From the NCBI RefSeq assembly GCF_000731985.1, contig NZ_JNCS01000001.1:186001-250000 (forward strand): a stretch of 64,000 nt of DNA, read 5' to 3'. Under the pieces are notes generated by a model. The model searched no databases, had not been told where the DNA came from, and saw only the letters and a list, made by a program, of their open reading frames with translations. Shown one piece after another: positions 52,763-61,994 of this stretch. Source of the DNA: Natrinema altunense. GTDB lineage: Archaea; Halobacteriota; Halobacteria; Halobacteriales; Natrialbaceae. Both the position numbers and the translations under genes were made by a program. Position 1 is the stretch's first letter. Every line of letters starts with the position of its first letter.

Positions 52763-54061
52763 ATGAGTGACGACGCACAGGCCGACGCCGGAACGGTGGA
52801 AGGCCAGGGTCCCGTCGAGGTCTCGGAGGATCTCGCGCGCCATCTCGAGAACAAGCGCGAGGAACTGTTCGAGAAGTTCGAACTCCGCGACGAGTTCCCG
52901 CCCGAGGTCTTAGAGGAGGCCGAAGCCCGAACGGAGGGTGTGACGGCCGAGATAAGCGACGAGATCGACGAGCGGAAGGATCTACGCGAGCTGACGACCT
53001 GGACGACGGACCCGATCGATGCCCAGGACTTCGACGACGCGCTCTCGATCGAGGAACGCGACGACGAGTACGTCCTCTGGGTCCACATCGCCGACGTGAC
53101 CCACTACGTCAATCCGGAGACGGCGATGTGGGACGAAGCCGTCGAACGGGGCAACACGGTCTATCTCCCCGGCTACACGGTCCACATGCTGCCGCCGGTG
53201 CTCGCCGAGACGGTCTGTTCGCTGGTCGCCAACGAGGACCGGCTCGCCCACACCGTCGAGATGCACCTCGACAAGGAGAACTTGAGCTACGAGAACATCG
53301 AGATCTACAAGTCGGTCATTCAGTCCGACGAGCGACTCACCTATGCGGAGGCCGAAAGCCGTCTCGAAGACCCGGATGCGCCCCTCCACGAGGAGAACAA
53401 ACTGGTCTACGACCTCGCCGAGCAGATGCACGAACAGCGCAAGGAGGACGGGTCGCTCGTCCTGAACCCGAGTCGCGACCGGGCCCACACCATCATCGAG
53501 GAGTGCATGCTAAAGGCCAACAAGGCCGTCACGCACGAACTCATGTGGAACCGCGGCGTCGAGGCCATGTATCGCGTCCATCCCCAGCCCAGCCCCGACG
53601 AGTGGTCCGAGGCGCTGCGCGAGATCCAGGATCTCGACGGGGTTTCGATCCCCGGCAGTACCTGGGACGACCCCCGAAAAGCCGTCAACGCGACGCTCGA
53701 GGAAGCGCCGGGCCGCCAACTGGACAAGATCCAGTGGGCGGTGATGAAAGTGATGCCCCGGGCGCGGTACATGAACGACCCGTTCGGCGGCCACCACGCG
53801 CTGAACTTCGAGATCTACGGCCACTTCACGAGCCCCATCCGCCGACTCAGCGATCTGATCAACCACTGGATCGTCTACCAGAACGACGTCCCCGAGAACC
53901 TGATCGAACTCTGCGACCGCGCCAGTGACAAGCAAAAGGACGCCGAGCAATGTGAGCGCGAGTACAAGGACTTCCTCCAGGAGGTCGGCCTCGATCCGAT
54001 GGCGGTCAACAACCGCGGGATCGAAGTCGTGGATTCCGCGGAAGCGGACAAGACGATCTGA
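52763..54061 (+). CDS. RNB-domain ribonuclease
   Basis: The 432-residue protein starts MSDDAQADAGTVEGQG. After about 75 acidic residues comes an RNB domain: the metal-binding DPIDAQDFDDALSIEERDD (residues 92-110), VWHIADVTHYV-like segments, and a later FGGHHALNFEIYGHFTSPIR. Cold-shock and S1 domains typical of bacterial RNase R are absent, as in other haloarchaeal members. The gene end is involved in an insertion: its last codons are duplicated 1.37 kb downstream. Confidence 0.93.
   Translation: MSDDAQADAGTVEGQGPVEVSEDLARHLENKREELFEKFELRDEFPPEVLEEAEARTEGVTAEISDEIDERKDLRELTTWTTDPIDAQDFDDALSIEERDDEYVLWVHIADVTHYVNPETAMWDEAVERGNTVYLPGYTVHMLPPVLAETVCSLVANEDRLAHTVEMHLDKENLSYENIEIYKSVIQSDERLTYAEAESRLEDPDAPLHEENKLVYDLAEQMHEQRKEDGSLVLNPSRDRAHTIIEECMLKANKAVTHELMWNRGVEAMYRVHPQPSPDEWSEALREIQDLDGVSIPGSTWDDPRKAVNATLEEAPGRQLDKIQWAVMKVMPRARYMNDPFGGHHALNFEIYGHFTSPIRRLSDLINHWIVYQNDVPENLIELCDRASDKQKDAEQCEREYKDFLQEVGLDPMAVNNRGIEVVDSAEADKTI
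54012..54030 (+). repeat. 19-bp direct repeat, left copy (inside the ribonuclease 3' end)
   Basis: ACCGCGGGATCGAAGTCGT is identical to 55382-55400. It covers codons for NRGIEVV near the C-terminus of the ribonuclease, the expected place for an attachment site at a gene 3' end. Confidence 0.8.
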
Positions 54062-54252
54062 CCAGCTTTCGTTGTCAGAACTTCTTTTGTGAGCGGTCGT
54101 GTTCGGTACTGTGCGATGTACCGGGGAGCGGTACGTCAACGTGTGATTCAGTTGGTTGTCATGCGATGCCCTTTGCGCGCGGCAAATTTGCTGGCAAATT
54201 ATTTTCCCGGGTGCCACGTATCGTCACGGACGTGCTAAGATGGGTCCGTTCG

Positions 54253-54540
54253 TCACCGAAAGCGGCTCAACAGGGATGTGACGCCCGTGGCCTCCGCAGC
54301 GATGATAAATCCAACCACACTTACGCTTATCCCCCAGACGAGACTGGGTGTCCCCGAGTTAGAAAGCGCGAGGTCGAGACCACCGAAGACGAAGAACGCT
54401 GCAAGCCCCAGGTACACACCTGTCGCAACCGTCGCTAGCATCGCATCTTTGGTTGCGGAATAGACGGTAGTATAGAGTTCTTCTTGGTCGATACCAGGGG
54501 ACGTACCACCATCGGTGGCTATTTTCTCTTCAGATCTCAT
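54253..54540 (-). CDS. Small membrane protein of unknown function (95 residues)
   Basis: The frame starts MRSEEKIATDGGTSPGIDQE and has two hydrophobic helices (TVATGVYLGLAAFFVFGGL, then WGISVSVVGFIIAAEATG). It lies in the inserted segment, so it is probably cargo of a mobile element. A TATA-like TTTTATAG (54563-54570, minus strand) lies about 25 bases upstream. The IS6 element begins 12 bases further upstream, cutting off any longer regulatory region. Confidence 0.65.
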   Translation of the reverse strand: MRSEEKIATDGGTSPGIDQEELYTTVYSATKDAMLATVATGVYLGLAAFFVFGGLDLALSNSGTPSLVWGISVSVVGFIIAAEATGVTSLLSRFR

Positions 54541-54581
54541 ATCTGTGTTAATTGCATCTGCGGCTATAAAATTTGGCTACC

Positions 54582-55327
54582 GGCACTGTCTAGTTCTGCA
54601 CCTCCTCGATCGGCGTCTTTCCGTCGAGAGCTTGATGCGGTCTCTGACGGTTGTAGTAGTGCATGAATTGTTCAAACCATTCGCGTGCGCTCGACCGACT
54701 GCCCACCCACGAGTTGTGGAAGCGGTCGATCCGCATTTTGAGGGTGTGAAACCACTTTTCGATGCGGTTTCGCTCGGTGTAGTTGACCCGACCGCTCAAG
54801 CCTAATCGAGCAAGGGCAGTCCGATACCCGAACTGATCGACGAGAAATACGGTGTCGGAGAGGTCGTATTTCTCGTCGAGTCGATGCAGAAACGCAGCTG
54901 CCGGATCGGTGCCATGCCGACCAAACAACGCGACATCGAGAATCAGCTTCGTCTCGGTGTCTATTGCAGCATATAGCCAAGACCATTCGCCGTTGATCTT
55001 GACAGCGGTTTCGTCAACAGCGACCCGCGACGGCGACGCCGTCGGCGGGTCGCGTCCGCTGTCAGCCAGCCGATGCACCCAATTCCAAACCGCACCATGT
55101 GAGCGTTCAACGCCTAATTCAGATAAAATTTTTGTTATCTCTCGAAGAGAACAACCAGTCTCGTGGAGGCGGACGGCGAATGCCCTGACGGGCGTCGCCG
55201 TCCGCTCGTTCTCCCAAGATTCTTCTAAATCCGCGTCGTAGCTCTCACTGAGCAGGTCTGCGAGCATCTTTGGACAAGAAACTCAACGACCTGCTCACTT
55301 CTCAAACTGACTCAACTAGACAGTGCC
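54582..55327 (-). mobile_element. IS6-family insertion sequence (intact)
   Basis: The 746-bp element has identical 14-bp terminal inverted repeats GGCACTGTCTAGTT at 54582-54595 and 55314-55327 (inverted). It contains one transposase gene on the minus strand. The 8 bases on each side (TGGCTACC and AAATAATA) differ, so there is no target-site duplication, which implies a deletion or rearrangement after insertion. Confidence 0.9.
54590..55267 (-). CDS. IS6-family DDE transposase
   Basis: The 225-residue enzyme has an N-terminal HTH (SLREITKILSELGVERSHGA), first Asp in VAVDETAVKINGEWSW, second Asp in TVFLVDQFGYRTAL and the Glu in ERNRIEKWFHTLKMR, all in order and in frame. It ends within the left inverted repeat region (EEVQN). 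It should be active unless the catalytic spacing is altered. Confidence 0.93.
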   Translation of the reverse strand: MLADLLSESYDADLEESWENERTATPVRAFAVRLHETGCSLREITKILSELGVERSHGAVWNWVHRLADSGRDPPTASPSRVAVDETAVKINGEWSWLYAAIDTETKLILDVALFGRHGTDPAAAFLHRLDEKYDLSDTVFLVDQFGYRTALARLGLSGRVNYTERNRIEKWFHTLKMRIDRFHNSWVGSRSSAREWFEQFMHYYNRQRPHQALDGKTPIEEVQN

Positions 55328-55381
55328 AAATAATAGAGTTGATCAAATTTTTGTGAGTCATATATCTTCATCACTTGTATT

Positions 55382-55400
55382 ACCGCGGGATCGAAGTCGT
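55382..55400 (+). repeat. 19-bp direct repeat, right copy
   Basis: Identical to 54012-54030. Together they bound a 1,370-bp segment with a small membrane protein gene and the IS6 element. Confidence 0.8.
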
Positions 55401-55431
55401 CGTCGCGGGCGAAGCCGAGAAAACGTTGTGA
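55384..55431 (+). pseudogene. Displaced 3' end of the ribonuclease gene
   Basis: This stretch encodes RGIEVVVAGEAEKTL then a stop, homologous to the present C-terminus RGIEVVDSAEADKTI but diverged. It has no start of its own. One of the two ends belonged to the ribonuclease before the insertion; the other came with the inserted DNA. Confidence 0.75.
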
Positions 55432-55500
55432 GCGAGGCGCTGGCAGGCGGGCAGTGAGACAGGGGACCGTCCGTCCAATTGCGAGACCCGCTCGAGCGGG

Positions 55501-56058
55501 CTACTCCTCAACCGACACCGATTTTTCGTAGACGTGCTCCTCGAGCCCCGCCGCCAGATCGGATTGTCGGGTCGTGACGCGTTCGAATCCCCGGGATTCG
55601 TAGAACGAGATGCCGATATCGTTGGCCGCGAGGACGGCTAACCGGAGGCGATCGAACTCCGTTGCGAACGCCCGCTCGAGGGCCTCGAGCAACGCGGTTC
55701 CGATCCCCTCGCTCCAGTTGGCGGGCCGGACGTAGAGGCGAGCGAGAAACGCGACCGACGCGTTCTCCGGCCAGGGGACGGCGTGTGCGAACCCGTAGTA
55801 GTCGGGCTCCGAGACGGGACTGACGGCCGGCGAGTCCGTCGCAACGAGAAACGCGGCGTCGTCGCGGTCCGTCGCCGTCGCGATCGACGACTCGAGGTCG
55901 CCGATCGCGTACCACTCGTCGACGACGTCGGCGACCGTTTCGGGACCGAGAACGTCGTCGTAGGCGGCGTGCCAACTCTCGCGTGCGACTCGATGGACGG
56001 CCCAGACGTCGTCGACCGTCGCCGGGCGGACGTCTCGACTCACGACCGAGCGTAGCAC
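55501..56058 (-). CDS. GNAT-family acetyltransferase
   Basis: The 185-residue protein begins at GTG 56058, or at the alternative GTG 56043 giving a start at SRDVRPATVDDVW. The fold is GNAT: RPATVDDVWAVHRVARESWH, FLARLYVRPANWSEGIGTAL with the acetyl-CoA loop, and LAANDIGISFYESRGFERV. It transfers an acetyl group to an unknown amine. It lies downstream of the displaced ribonuclease end. Confidence 0.88.
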   Translation of the reverse strand: MLRSVVSRDVRPATVDDVWAVHRVARESWHAAYDDVLGPETVADVVDEWYAIGDLESSIATATDRDDAAFLVATDSPAVSPVSEPDYYGFAHAVPWPENASVAFLARLYVRPANWSEGIGTALLEALERAFATEFDRLRLAVLAANDIGISFYESRGFERVTTRQSDLAAGLEEHVYEKSVSVEE

Positions 56059-56236
56059 GGCGGTCGGTAAAAAGCGGGGCCCGACCCCACGCGATCCGTT
56101 ACGGTCGTTGTGCGATGAATTCGAGCCCGACGGACGCGTTCGCCGCCGCCTCGAGCGGCGACGCCGATCAGGAGAGCAATCGGCACGGATACCGAACCCG
56201 GAGGTGCTGTCCTCGCCGTCGCACGGCCCGGACGAC

Positions 56237-57190
56237 CTACCGCGAAATGTCCTCGCCCTGGTTTTTGACGACGGTTTCGACCTCCTCGGCGGTGACGAGC
56301 GCGACGTCGCCGGGGATCGTCCGCTTGAGCGACGCGGTCGCCGCGGCGTACTCGAGGGCGGTCGGCACGTCGTCGCCGTTGAGACGACGGGCGATGAACG
56401 CGCCGGCGAAGGCGTCGCCGGTGCCGATCGGATCCACGGTCTCGGTGTCGTAGGCGTCGTGGTCGTGGACGACGCTGTCGTGCCAGCCGACCGCCCCCTC
56501 GGAGCCGCGGGTGACGACGACGGTCGTGAAATCGTACTGCGAGCCGAGCTTGTGTGCCAACTGTCGCGGGTCGCCCTCGAACCCGAGAACCGTTCGCGCG
56601 TCGCGGGCGGCGATGACGAGGACGTCGATCCCCGGGAACAGCCGCGTCAGCGTTTCCTTGGCCTCGTCGGGTGACCAGAGCTTGCGCCGGTAGTTGAAGT
56701 CGAAGGCGGTCGTCGTCCCGCCTTTCCGAGCCGCTTTGAGCAGGTTGAGCGTCGTGTCTCGCAGCGTCGAGGAGAGCGCGGGCGTGATCCCGGTCGTAAA
56801 GAAGACCTGCGCGTCCCGGATCCGATCGAGATCGAACTCGCGAGCCTCCGCCGTCGAGACGGCGGTGTTCTCCCGGTCGTAGATCACGTTCGTCCCGCGG
56901 GGTTTGCCCGCGTGCTCGAGGTAGTACGTCCCTTGCCGGCCGCGGTGGCTCCAGACGACGTCGGTCTCGATCCCGTGACCACGGAGTTCGCCGACGACGC
57001 GCCGTCCGAGCGCCGTCTCGGGTACTTTCGACAGCCAGGTCGCCGAGACGCCCAGCCGACTCGCCGCGATGGCGACGTTGCTCTCGGCCCCGGCGGCGCG
57101 AACCTCGAACTCGTCCGCGTTCTCGAGTCGTTCGTCGCCCGGCGGCGACAGTCGGAGCATCGTCTCGCCGAAGGTGACGATATCACTCAT
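56237..57190 (-). CDS. kdgK: 2-keto-3-deoxygluconate kinase
   Basis: The 317-residue sugar kinase of the PfkB/ribokinase family starts MSDIVTFGETMLRLSPPGDE. It has AGAESNVAIAASRLG near residue 33, the YLEHAGKPRGTNVIYDRENT region typical of KDG kinases, and the catalytic GTGDAFAGAFIARRL (about residues 252-266). It feeds the semi-phosphorylative Entner-Doudoroff pathway of haloarchaea. GfcR, which controls these genes in Haloferax, is encoded at 4138-4848. Confidence 0.88.
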   Translation of the reverse strand: MSDIVTFGETMLRLSPPGDERLENADEFEVRAAGAESNVAIAASRLGVSATWLSKVPETALGRRVVGELRGHGIETDVVWSHRGRQGTYYLEHAGKPRGTNVIYDRENTAVSTAEAREFDLDRIRDAQVFFTTGITPALSSTLRDTTLNLLKAARKGGTTTAFDFNYRRKLWSPDEAKETLTRLFPGIDVLVIAARDARTVLGFEGDPRQLAHKLGSQYDFTTVVVTRGSEGAVGWHDSVVHDHDAYDTETVDPIGTGDAFAGAFIARRLNGDDVPTALEYAAATASLKRTIPGDVALVTAEEVETVVKNQGEDISR

Positions 57191-57372
57191 CGGGGCCACC
57201 CCTGTACCGCGTCGGAACTACGACGGTTCGCGTCGCTCATATCTCAATAAGTGTGTGACTGTGGTATAAATGGTGTCGGTAGGTACCGTCTCCCGATTCC
57301 TCGCGAACCCGTCCGTCTCCGACGCCCGATCGACATCGCTGTCCGGGATCGGAACCGCACGCCAAGCGGGGA

Positions 57373-58431
57373 CTACTTACAGCCCTCGGATGAGAGGACG
57401 ACCGTCCCACCGTCGCGCTCGCGGTCGATCCCCGCGCCGAAGGACGCGAGGAGGTCACACCTCGTCGCGACGTGCTCCGTCACCACGGGTACGCGAATCC
57501 GACCGCCCGCGAGCGCGAGAAAGACGAGCAACTGGTCGGCCATGTGTCGGTCGACCGGTGCCGCCCCCTCGAGGAACCGGTGGGCGGCGTCCGCCGCGGC
57601 TTCGCCGACGCGCTCGGCTGGTTTCCCGCGCTCGCCGAGGGCGGAGAAGCCGGCGATGCCGGTTCCGTGGTCGACTCGGAGGACCAAGGCAGAGCCGGGC
57701 GACGGGCTCGTCACGGTCGTCTCGTGGCGCTCCGTCACCCCGAGCCCCGGCACCCCGTCCAGTCGCTCGAGTGCCCCCTCGGCCTGCCGATGCGCCACGT
57801 CGCGATCGGCCAGCGACGCCGATTCGGTCGAGTAGAGTCGGAGCCCCTGAAGCGCTCCCCGCCCGGCGAGGTTGATCCGCTCGAGGCGCGAGGGGGCGAG
57901 CCGAAGCGTGACCTCGCCACCGCCGTCGGGATAGAACCCACGACGATCGACTTCGCAGGTCGCCTCGAGACCGAACCGGCGGAGCAACGGGAGTGTGACG
58001 GTCCGGAGGTAGTCCAGCGGCGGCGACCACGCCACGTCGGTCCCGCCGGTGGCCGTCACCGACAGCGGGGACTCGAGGATCGTCGCCAGCGGCAGGAGGG
58101 CGTTGCACAGCAACGTTGTGCTGCCGGCAGTCCCGATGTCGACGGCGTAGCTGCCGCCCTCGAGTCGGCCGGTTCCCGGCCGACCGGCGGACGCGAGTCC
58201 CGGATCGAACTCGATCGTCTCCGAGCCGAGTTCGTCGCCCGAGACGTCGGCGTCGCAGAGTTCGACCATCGTCTCGAGGACCGCCAGATGCTGGTGGCGG
58301 AGCCCGGGCGTCGAACGGTCGCCGCGGACGTTCTCGATACGAACCGGCTCGTTCTCGAGGACCGCCAAGCCGAGCGCGGTCCGCAGGAACTGGCCGCCGG
58401 CACTCGAGCCGTCTATCTCTCGAACGGACAT
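57373..58431 (-). CDS. rtcA: RNA 3'-terminal phosphate cyclase
   Basis: The 352-residue enzyme starts MSVREIDGSSAGGQFLRTAL and contains YPDGGGEVTLRLAPS (about residues 169-183) and the catalytic histidine in APVDRHMADQLLVFLALAGG. RtcA makes 2',3'-cyclic phosphate ends on RNA using ATP. The start is put at this ATG; an upstream in-frame ATG (58476) adds unconserved residues. A TATA-like GGAAATATATGG lies upstream. Confidence 0.93.
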   Translation of the reverse strand: MSVREIDGSSAGGQFLRTALGLAVLENEPVRIENVRGDRSTPGLRHQHLAVLETMVELCDADVSGDELGSETIEFDPGLASAGRPGTGRLEGGSYAVDIGTAGSTTLLCNALLPLATILESPLSVTATGGTDVAWSPPLDYLRTVTLPLLRRFGLEATCEVDRRGFYPDGGGEVTLRLAPSRLERINLAGRGALQGLRLYSTESASLADRDVAHRQAEGALERLDGVPGLGVTERHETTVTSPSPGSALVLRVDHGTGIAGFSALGERGKPAERVGEAAADAAHRFLEGAAPVDRHMADQLLVFLALAGGRIRVPVVTEHVATRCDLLASFGAGIDRERDGGTVVLSSEGCK

Positions 58432-58587
58432 GAAAGAGATGAGGGTATCGACGAGTGTAGCAGTGGCGATACGCATGGGAAACCCGGCGATTCGGATCGG
58501 AAATATATGGAACTATTATGTACAGTTTCAATATCTGAATGACTCTATAATCTATATCTCTTCCCTCCTATCATTAATGCATGCAGT

Positions 58588-59427
58588 ATGGGAGATAAAG
58601 ACACCAACAGCAAGCGGAGAGACATACTGAAAGGGATCGGCATAGCAGGCAGTGTCGGTTTCATCGGACTGGGCTCCGTACAGGCACGAACCCGGGACGA
58701 ATCGGTGTCAGCGGAGACCGCCTCGGAAATCCTGCGACGCGAGGTGTCGAAAGCGGCACTGGAAGCGGCCGGTATCACTCCGCCGAACCCGTCGGAGGCA
58801 AAGAGAGTCGACGTCTCGGGGCCGAAAAATAACACGGAACGATGGATCGCGATCCCGGCTGCCGAGGGCACCACGTTTAGTTACAACGAGAATGAAAACA
58901 TCGCCGAAGTGCAGCGTGACTCGGAATCGTTCGTCCGAGCGACGGCTCGTGACGGTGACATCATCGTCGAAGACGTCAAACTGGGCGACGAAGTCACTAA
59001 TAGAGCCCTTCGGATACTACAATCGAGCGACGAGTTCGACCAGGCGCTCGACAACGCCGATGTCGACGATGTGATGACCGACAAGGTCGCCGCTAACTTC
59101 GACCGCGAATCGGGGATCACCCGGGCGTTCGTTCCGACGACGCTCGAGAACGGAGAGACCCTCATGCTGATGGCTGAGATCGACGAAAACGAGAGCCTGA
59201 AGTCGGTCTACGGACTCCCCTCCTCGTCGTCGGGAATCAGCACACAAGATGACGATGACATCGAATGTTGGATCGGCTGTATCTCGTTCGGCATTACGTG
59301 TGCGAACGTGTGTACACCGTGTGCCTCGGCTCCGACGATCCCGACCTGTGCGCCGTGTGCCGTCTGTGTCGGCGCGACCGCTGCAGCGGCCTGTGCACGT
59401 GAGTGTGATATCCCCAAGTTCTGGTAG
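58588..59427 (+). CDS. Halocin-C8-like microhalocin precursor (ten-Cys C-terminus)
   Basis: The 279-residue protein has a Tat signal SKRRDILKGIGIAG (RR at 10-11), with likely cleavage after VQA (residue 33). Residues 34-218 are a hydrophilic domain with no cysteine; residues 226-273 hold ten cysteines (227, 231, 238, 242, 245, 254, 257, 260, 269, 273). The known halocin C8 precursor is 283 residues, Tat-exported, and its C-terminal 76 residues also have ten cysteines, while the N-terminal part is an immunity protein. The similarity in length, signal and cysteine count makes the call likely. The promoter region is AT-rich. Confidence 0.8.
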   Translation: MGDKDTNSKRRDILKGIGIAGSVGFIGLGSVQARTRDESVSAETASEILRREVSKAALEAAGITPPNPSEAKRVDVSGPKNNTERWIAIPAAEGTTFSYNENENIAEVQRDSESFVRATARDGDIIVEDVKLGDEVTNRALRILQSSDEFDQALDNADVDDVMTDKVAANFDRESGITRAFVPTTLENGETLMLMAEIDENESLKSVYGLPSSSSGISTQDDDDIECWIGCISFGITCANVCTPCASAPTIPTCAPCAVCVGATAAAACARECDIPKFW

Positions 59428-59666
59428 CTACTGGACCTCCCGTTCCAACTGAACCGGCTTCGCATCCCGATCGCACAGCAGTTGTGCGATCAGGCGTGCG
59501 ATGATGTCGGTGGCTACCGGAGGGGATCCCCAGCCAGCGGTCGCGGACCCGAACCCATACCGCTGTACGGGGTTTCGCATCGAACGAAACGCGACTCCGA
59601 ACTCGAGTCCGCTACCCCCTGCCGCGTCGAGTGATGGATGTCACCACCCCCGCTCATTGAGCTCCA

Positions 59667-61886
59667 TCATCCCTGATGACCGGGGTAATCCCGTTCGAAT
59701 CGCTCCTCGAGTTCGCGGTCGTCGAACCGGACGAGTACCGGTCGTCCGTGCGGGCAGGAATAGGGATTCTCGCAGTCGTCTAATGCGTCCAAGAGGTCGA
59801 CGACCGACCCCTCCGTCAGTGACGTGTTCCCGGTGAGCGACGGATAGCAGGCCAGATCGCCGAGGAACTCGTCGGCCATCGCGTCGACCGTCTCGGCACC
59901 GGCCTCGCGGTCGCCGTCGACGAACGAGGCGAGTACGTCCCGCAACCGTTCGGGCTCGAGCGTCTCCGCGAGCACTGCGGGGACGGTCGTCACGGCGACC
60001 GTCCGATCGTCGACCCGGTCGGCGTAGAAGCCCAGCCGCGAGAGCGCCTCGCTGTAGTGTTCGAACGCCTCCGCCTCGGCCGCGGTCAACTCGAGTTCGA
60101 CCGGCTCGGCGAGCGCCTGCGCGGTCGGGTCGTCCGCGAACGCGGCCTGCAGGCGTTCGTAGTTGACCCGCTCGTCGGCGGCGTGCTGGTCGATCAGGAC
60201 GAGGCCGTCGGGAGCCTCACAGACCAGATAGGTGTCGCGGAGTTGGCCGAGCACTCGCAGGGTGGGCAGCGAGTCGAACGCGGTCTCCTCGCCCGTCGCG
60301 GTTTCGCCGGTCAGCGTCCGCTGGTCGGTCGCAACGTCGAACTTGCGCGCGGTACTCGAATCGCGACTCTGGTCTCGATCCCCGGTCAACTCGGCGTTTC
60401 GCTCCGACTCGGCCCGACTTGAACCATCTCCCGTTCCGCTCGGCTCGGCCGCAACGTCGCCGACCGTCTCCGATCCCGGCTCGGCGCTTGCCGCCGTCGC
60501 GTTCGTCGATGGGGCGTCCGTGTGACTCGAGGCAGCGTGCGGGTCCGCGGAGCGCCCGTCGCCGGGACCGTCCGAGTCGCTCGAGTGGGTCCCGGACCCT
60601 GCGGTCGCGGACTCACCGGACGGTAGCTGGGCGTCCGGGTCTGCCTCCCCGTCCGAGGCTGCCGGTTCGGTTCCGCTGTCGGTCGCTTCCGTGGCGGTCG
60701 ACGCCGCCTCGAGACCGGTTTCGAGGGTCGCGGATTCACCGCCGGGATTCCCGGACGCCGTATCCGCGGTCCCGCGATTACCGGGATCGACTCGCGTCTC
60801 GCCCGGTGCCGACCGACCGCGGGGGGCGCGGGATCGAAGGAGACCGTGCTCGAGCAGGGCGCTCTCGACCGCCGCGTCGACCTGCCGGCGGACCGCGTCG
60901 TCGTCGTCGAAGCGGACCTCCCGCTTGCGCGGGTGGACGTTCACGTCGACCGCGTCGCCGGGCACCGCGAGAAAGAGGGTGACGAACGGGTAGCGGTCGC
61001 CGCCCAGTTGCGTGCCGTAGGCTCCCATGATCCCCTCGCGGACGGCGTCGGCGGTCACGGCGCGACCGTTGACGTACGTCGCGAGGTAGTCACGACTCGA
61101 GCGGTTCGTTTCGGGGTGGGAAACGAGGCCGGAAACGGACTCGAGGGGGCCCGGCGGGAGGTCGTCACCGTCGGCCTCGACGGGGATCATGGCCGAGGCG
61201 ACTTCGCGACCGTAGACCGCCAGCACGGCGGCCTGTCGGTCGCCCTGGCCCGTCGTCGAAAACACCTCGCGACCGTCGTGGGTCAGCGTGACCGCCACGT
61301 CCGGGTTCGCGAGGGCGTACCGCGTGACGACGCGGTTGACGTGGGAAAACTCCGTCGCGGTCGTCTTGAGGAACTTCCGGCGGGCCGGCGTGTTGTAAAA
61401 CAGGTCCTCGATTTCGACCGTCGTCCCCTCGGGACAGCCCGTCGGCTCGACGCTGGTCACGTCGCCGCCCTCGTAGACGAGTTCCGTCCCCGCGCCGTTC
61501 CCGCCGCGGGGCCGCGAGCGAACGGTCATGCGCGACACCGAGCCGATCGTGTGCAACGCCTCGCCGCGGAAGCCGAGCGTGGCGACGCCGGACTCCAAGT
61601 CCTCGAGTCCGTCGATCTTGCTGGTCGTGTGCTCGCGGACGGCCGTCCGGAGGGCGGCCTCGCTCATCCCGTGGCCGTCGTCGACGACCCGGATCAGTTC
61701 GGTGCCGCCCTCCTCGACGGTGACGTCGACGCTCGAGGCGTCGGCGTCTAAGCTGTTCTCGACGAGTTCCTTCACCGCGCTTGCGGGCCGCTCGACGACC
61801 TCACCGGCGGCGATGCGGGCGACGGTGTCTTCGTCTAATTCGTGGATCTCGGTCGCGTCCTGCGGGGGGGTGTGCTCGTCACTCAT
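59667..61886 (-). CDS. mutL: DNA mismatch repair protein MutL
   Basis: The 739-residue protein has a GHKL ATPase N-terminus (IAAGEVVERPASAVKELVEN, residues 25-44; GFRGEALHTIGSV), a long acidic linker (about 365-540), and a C-terminal dimerisation domain with DQHAADERVNYE, which fits the endonuclease motif DQHA-x2-E-x4-E. A later CPHGRP completes the metal site. It should therefore nick DNA, unlike E. coli MutL. The MutS gene lies 1.7 kb upstream on the same strand. Confidence 0.96.
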   Translation of the reverse strand: MSDEHTPPQDATEIHELDEDTVARIAAGEVVERPASAVKELVENSLDADASSVDVTVEEGGTELIRVVDDGHGMSEAALRTAVREHTTSKIDGLEDLESGVATLGFRGEALHTIGSVSRMTVRSRPRGGNGAGTELVYEGGDVTSVEPTGCPEGTTVEIEDLFYNTPARRKFLKTTATEFSHVNRVVTRYALANPDVAVTLTHDGREVFSTTGQGDRQAAVLAVYGREVASAMIPVEADGDDLPPGPLESVSGLVSHPETNRSSRDYLATYVNGRAVTADAVREGIMGAYGTQLGGDRYPFVTLFLAVPGDAVDVNVHPRKREVRFDDDDAVRRQVDAAVESALLEHGLLRSRAPRGRSAPGETRVDPGNRGTADTASGNPGGESATLETGLEAASTATEATDSGTEPAASDGEADPDAQLPSGESATAGSGTHSSDSDGPGDGRSADPHAASSHTDAPSTNATAASAEPGSETVGDVAAEPSGTGDGSSRAESERNAELTGDRDQSRDSSTARKFDVATDQRTLTGETATGEETAFDSLPTLRVLGQLRDTYLVCEAPDGLVLIDQHAADERVNYERLQAAFADDPTAQALAEPVELELTAAEAEAFEHYSEALSRLGFYADRVDDRTVAVTTVPAVLAETLEPERLRDVLASFVDGDREAGAETVDAMADEFLGDLACYPSLTGNTSLTEGSVVDLLDALDDCENPYSCPHGRPVLVRFDDRELEERFERDYPGHQG

Positions 61887-61994
61887 GATGGGTCGGCGTC
61901 GGCACGGGGATCACCCCGACGCGCCTGCTGTGTCGGCTACAGGTACAGACGGCGTGTGGTTAGGTCTTACGTCCTGGGCAGTCCCGTCCGGTCG

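Noticed and set aside
57455-58542. Two long frames (minus and plus) overlapping rtcA
   Set aside because: Arg-rich shadows; the rtcA frame has the catalytic His and family motifs.
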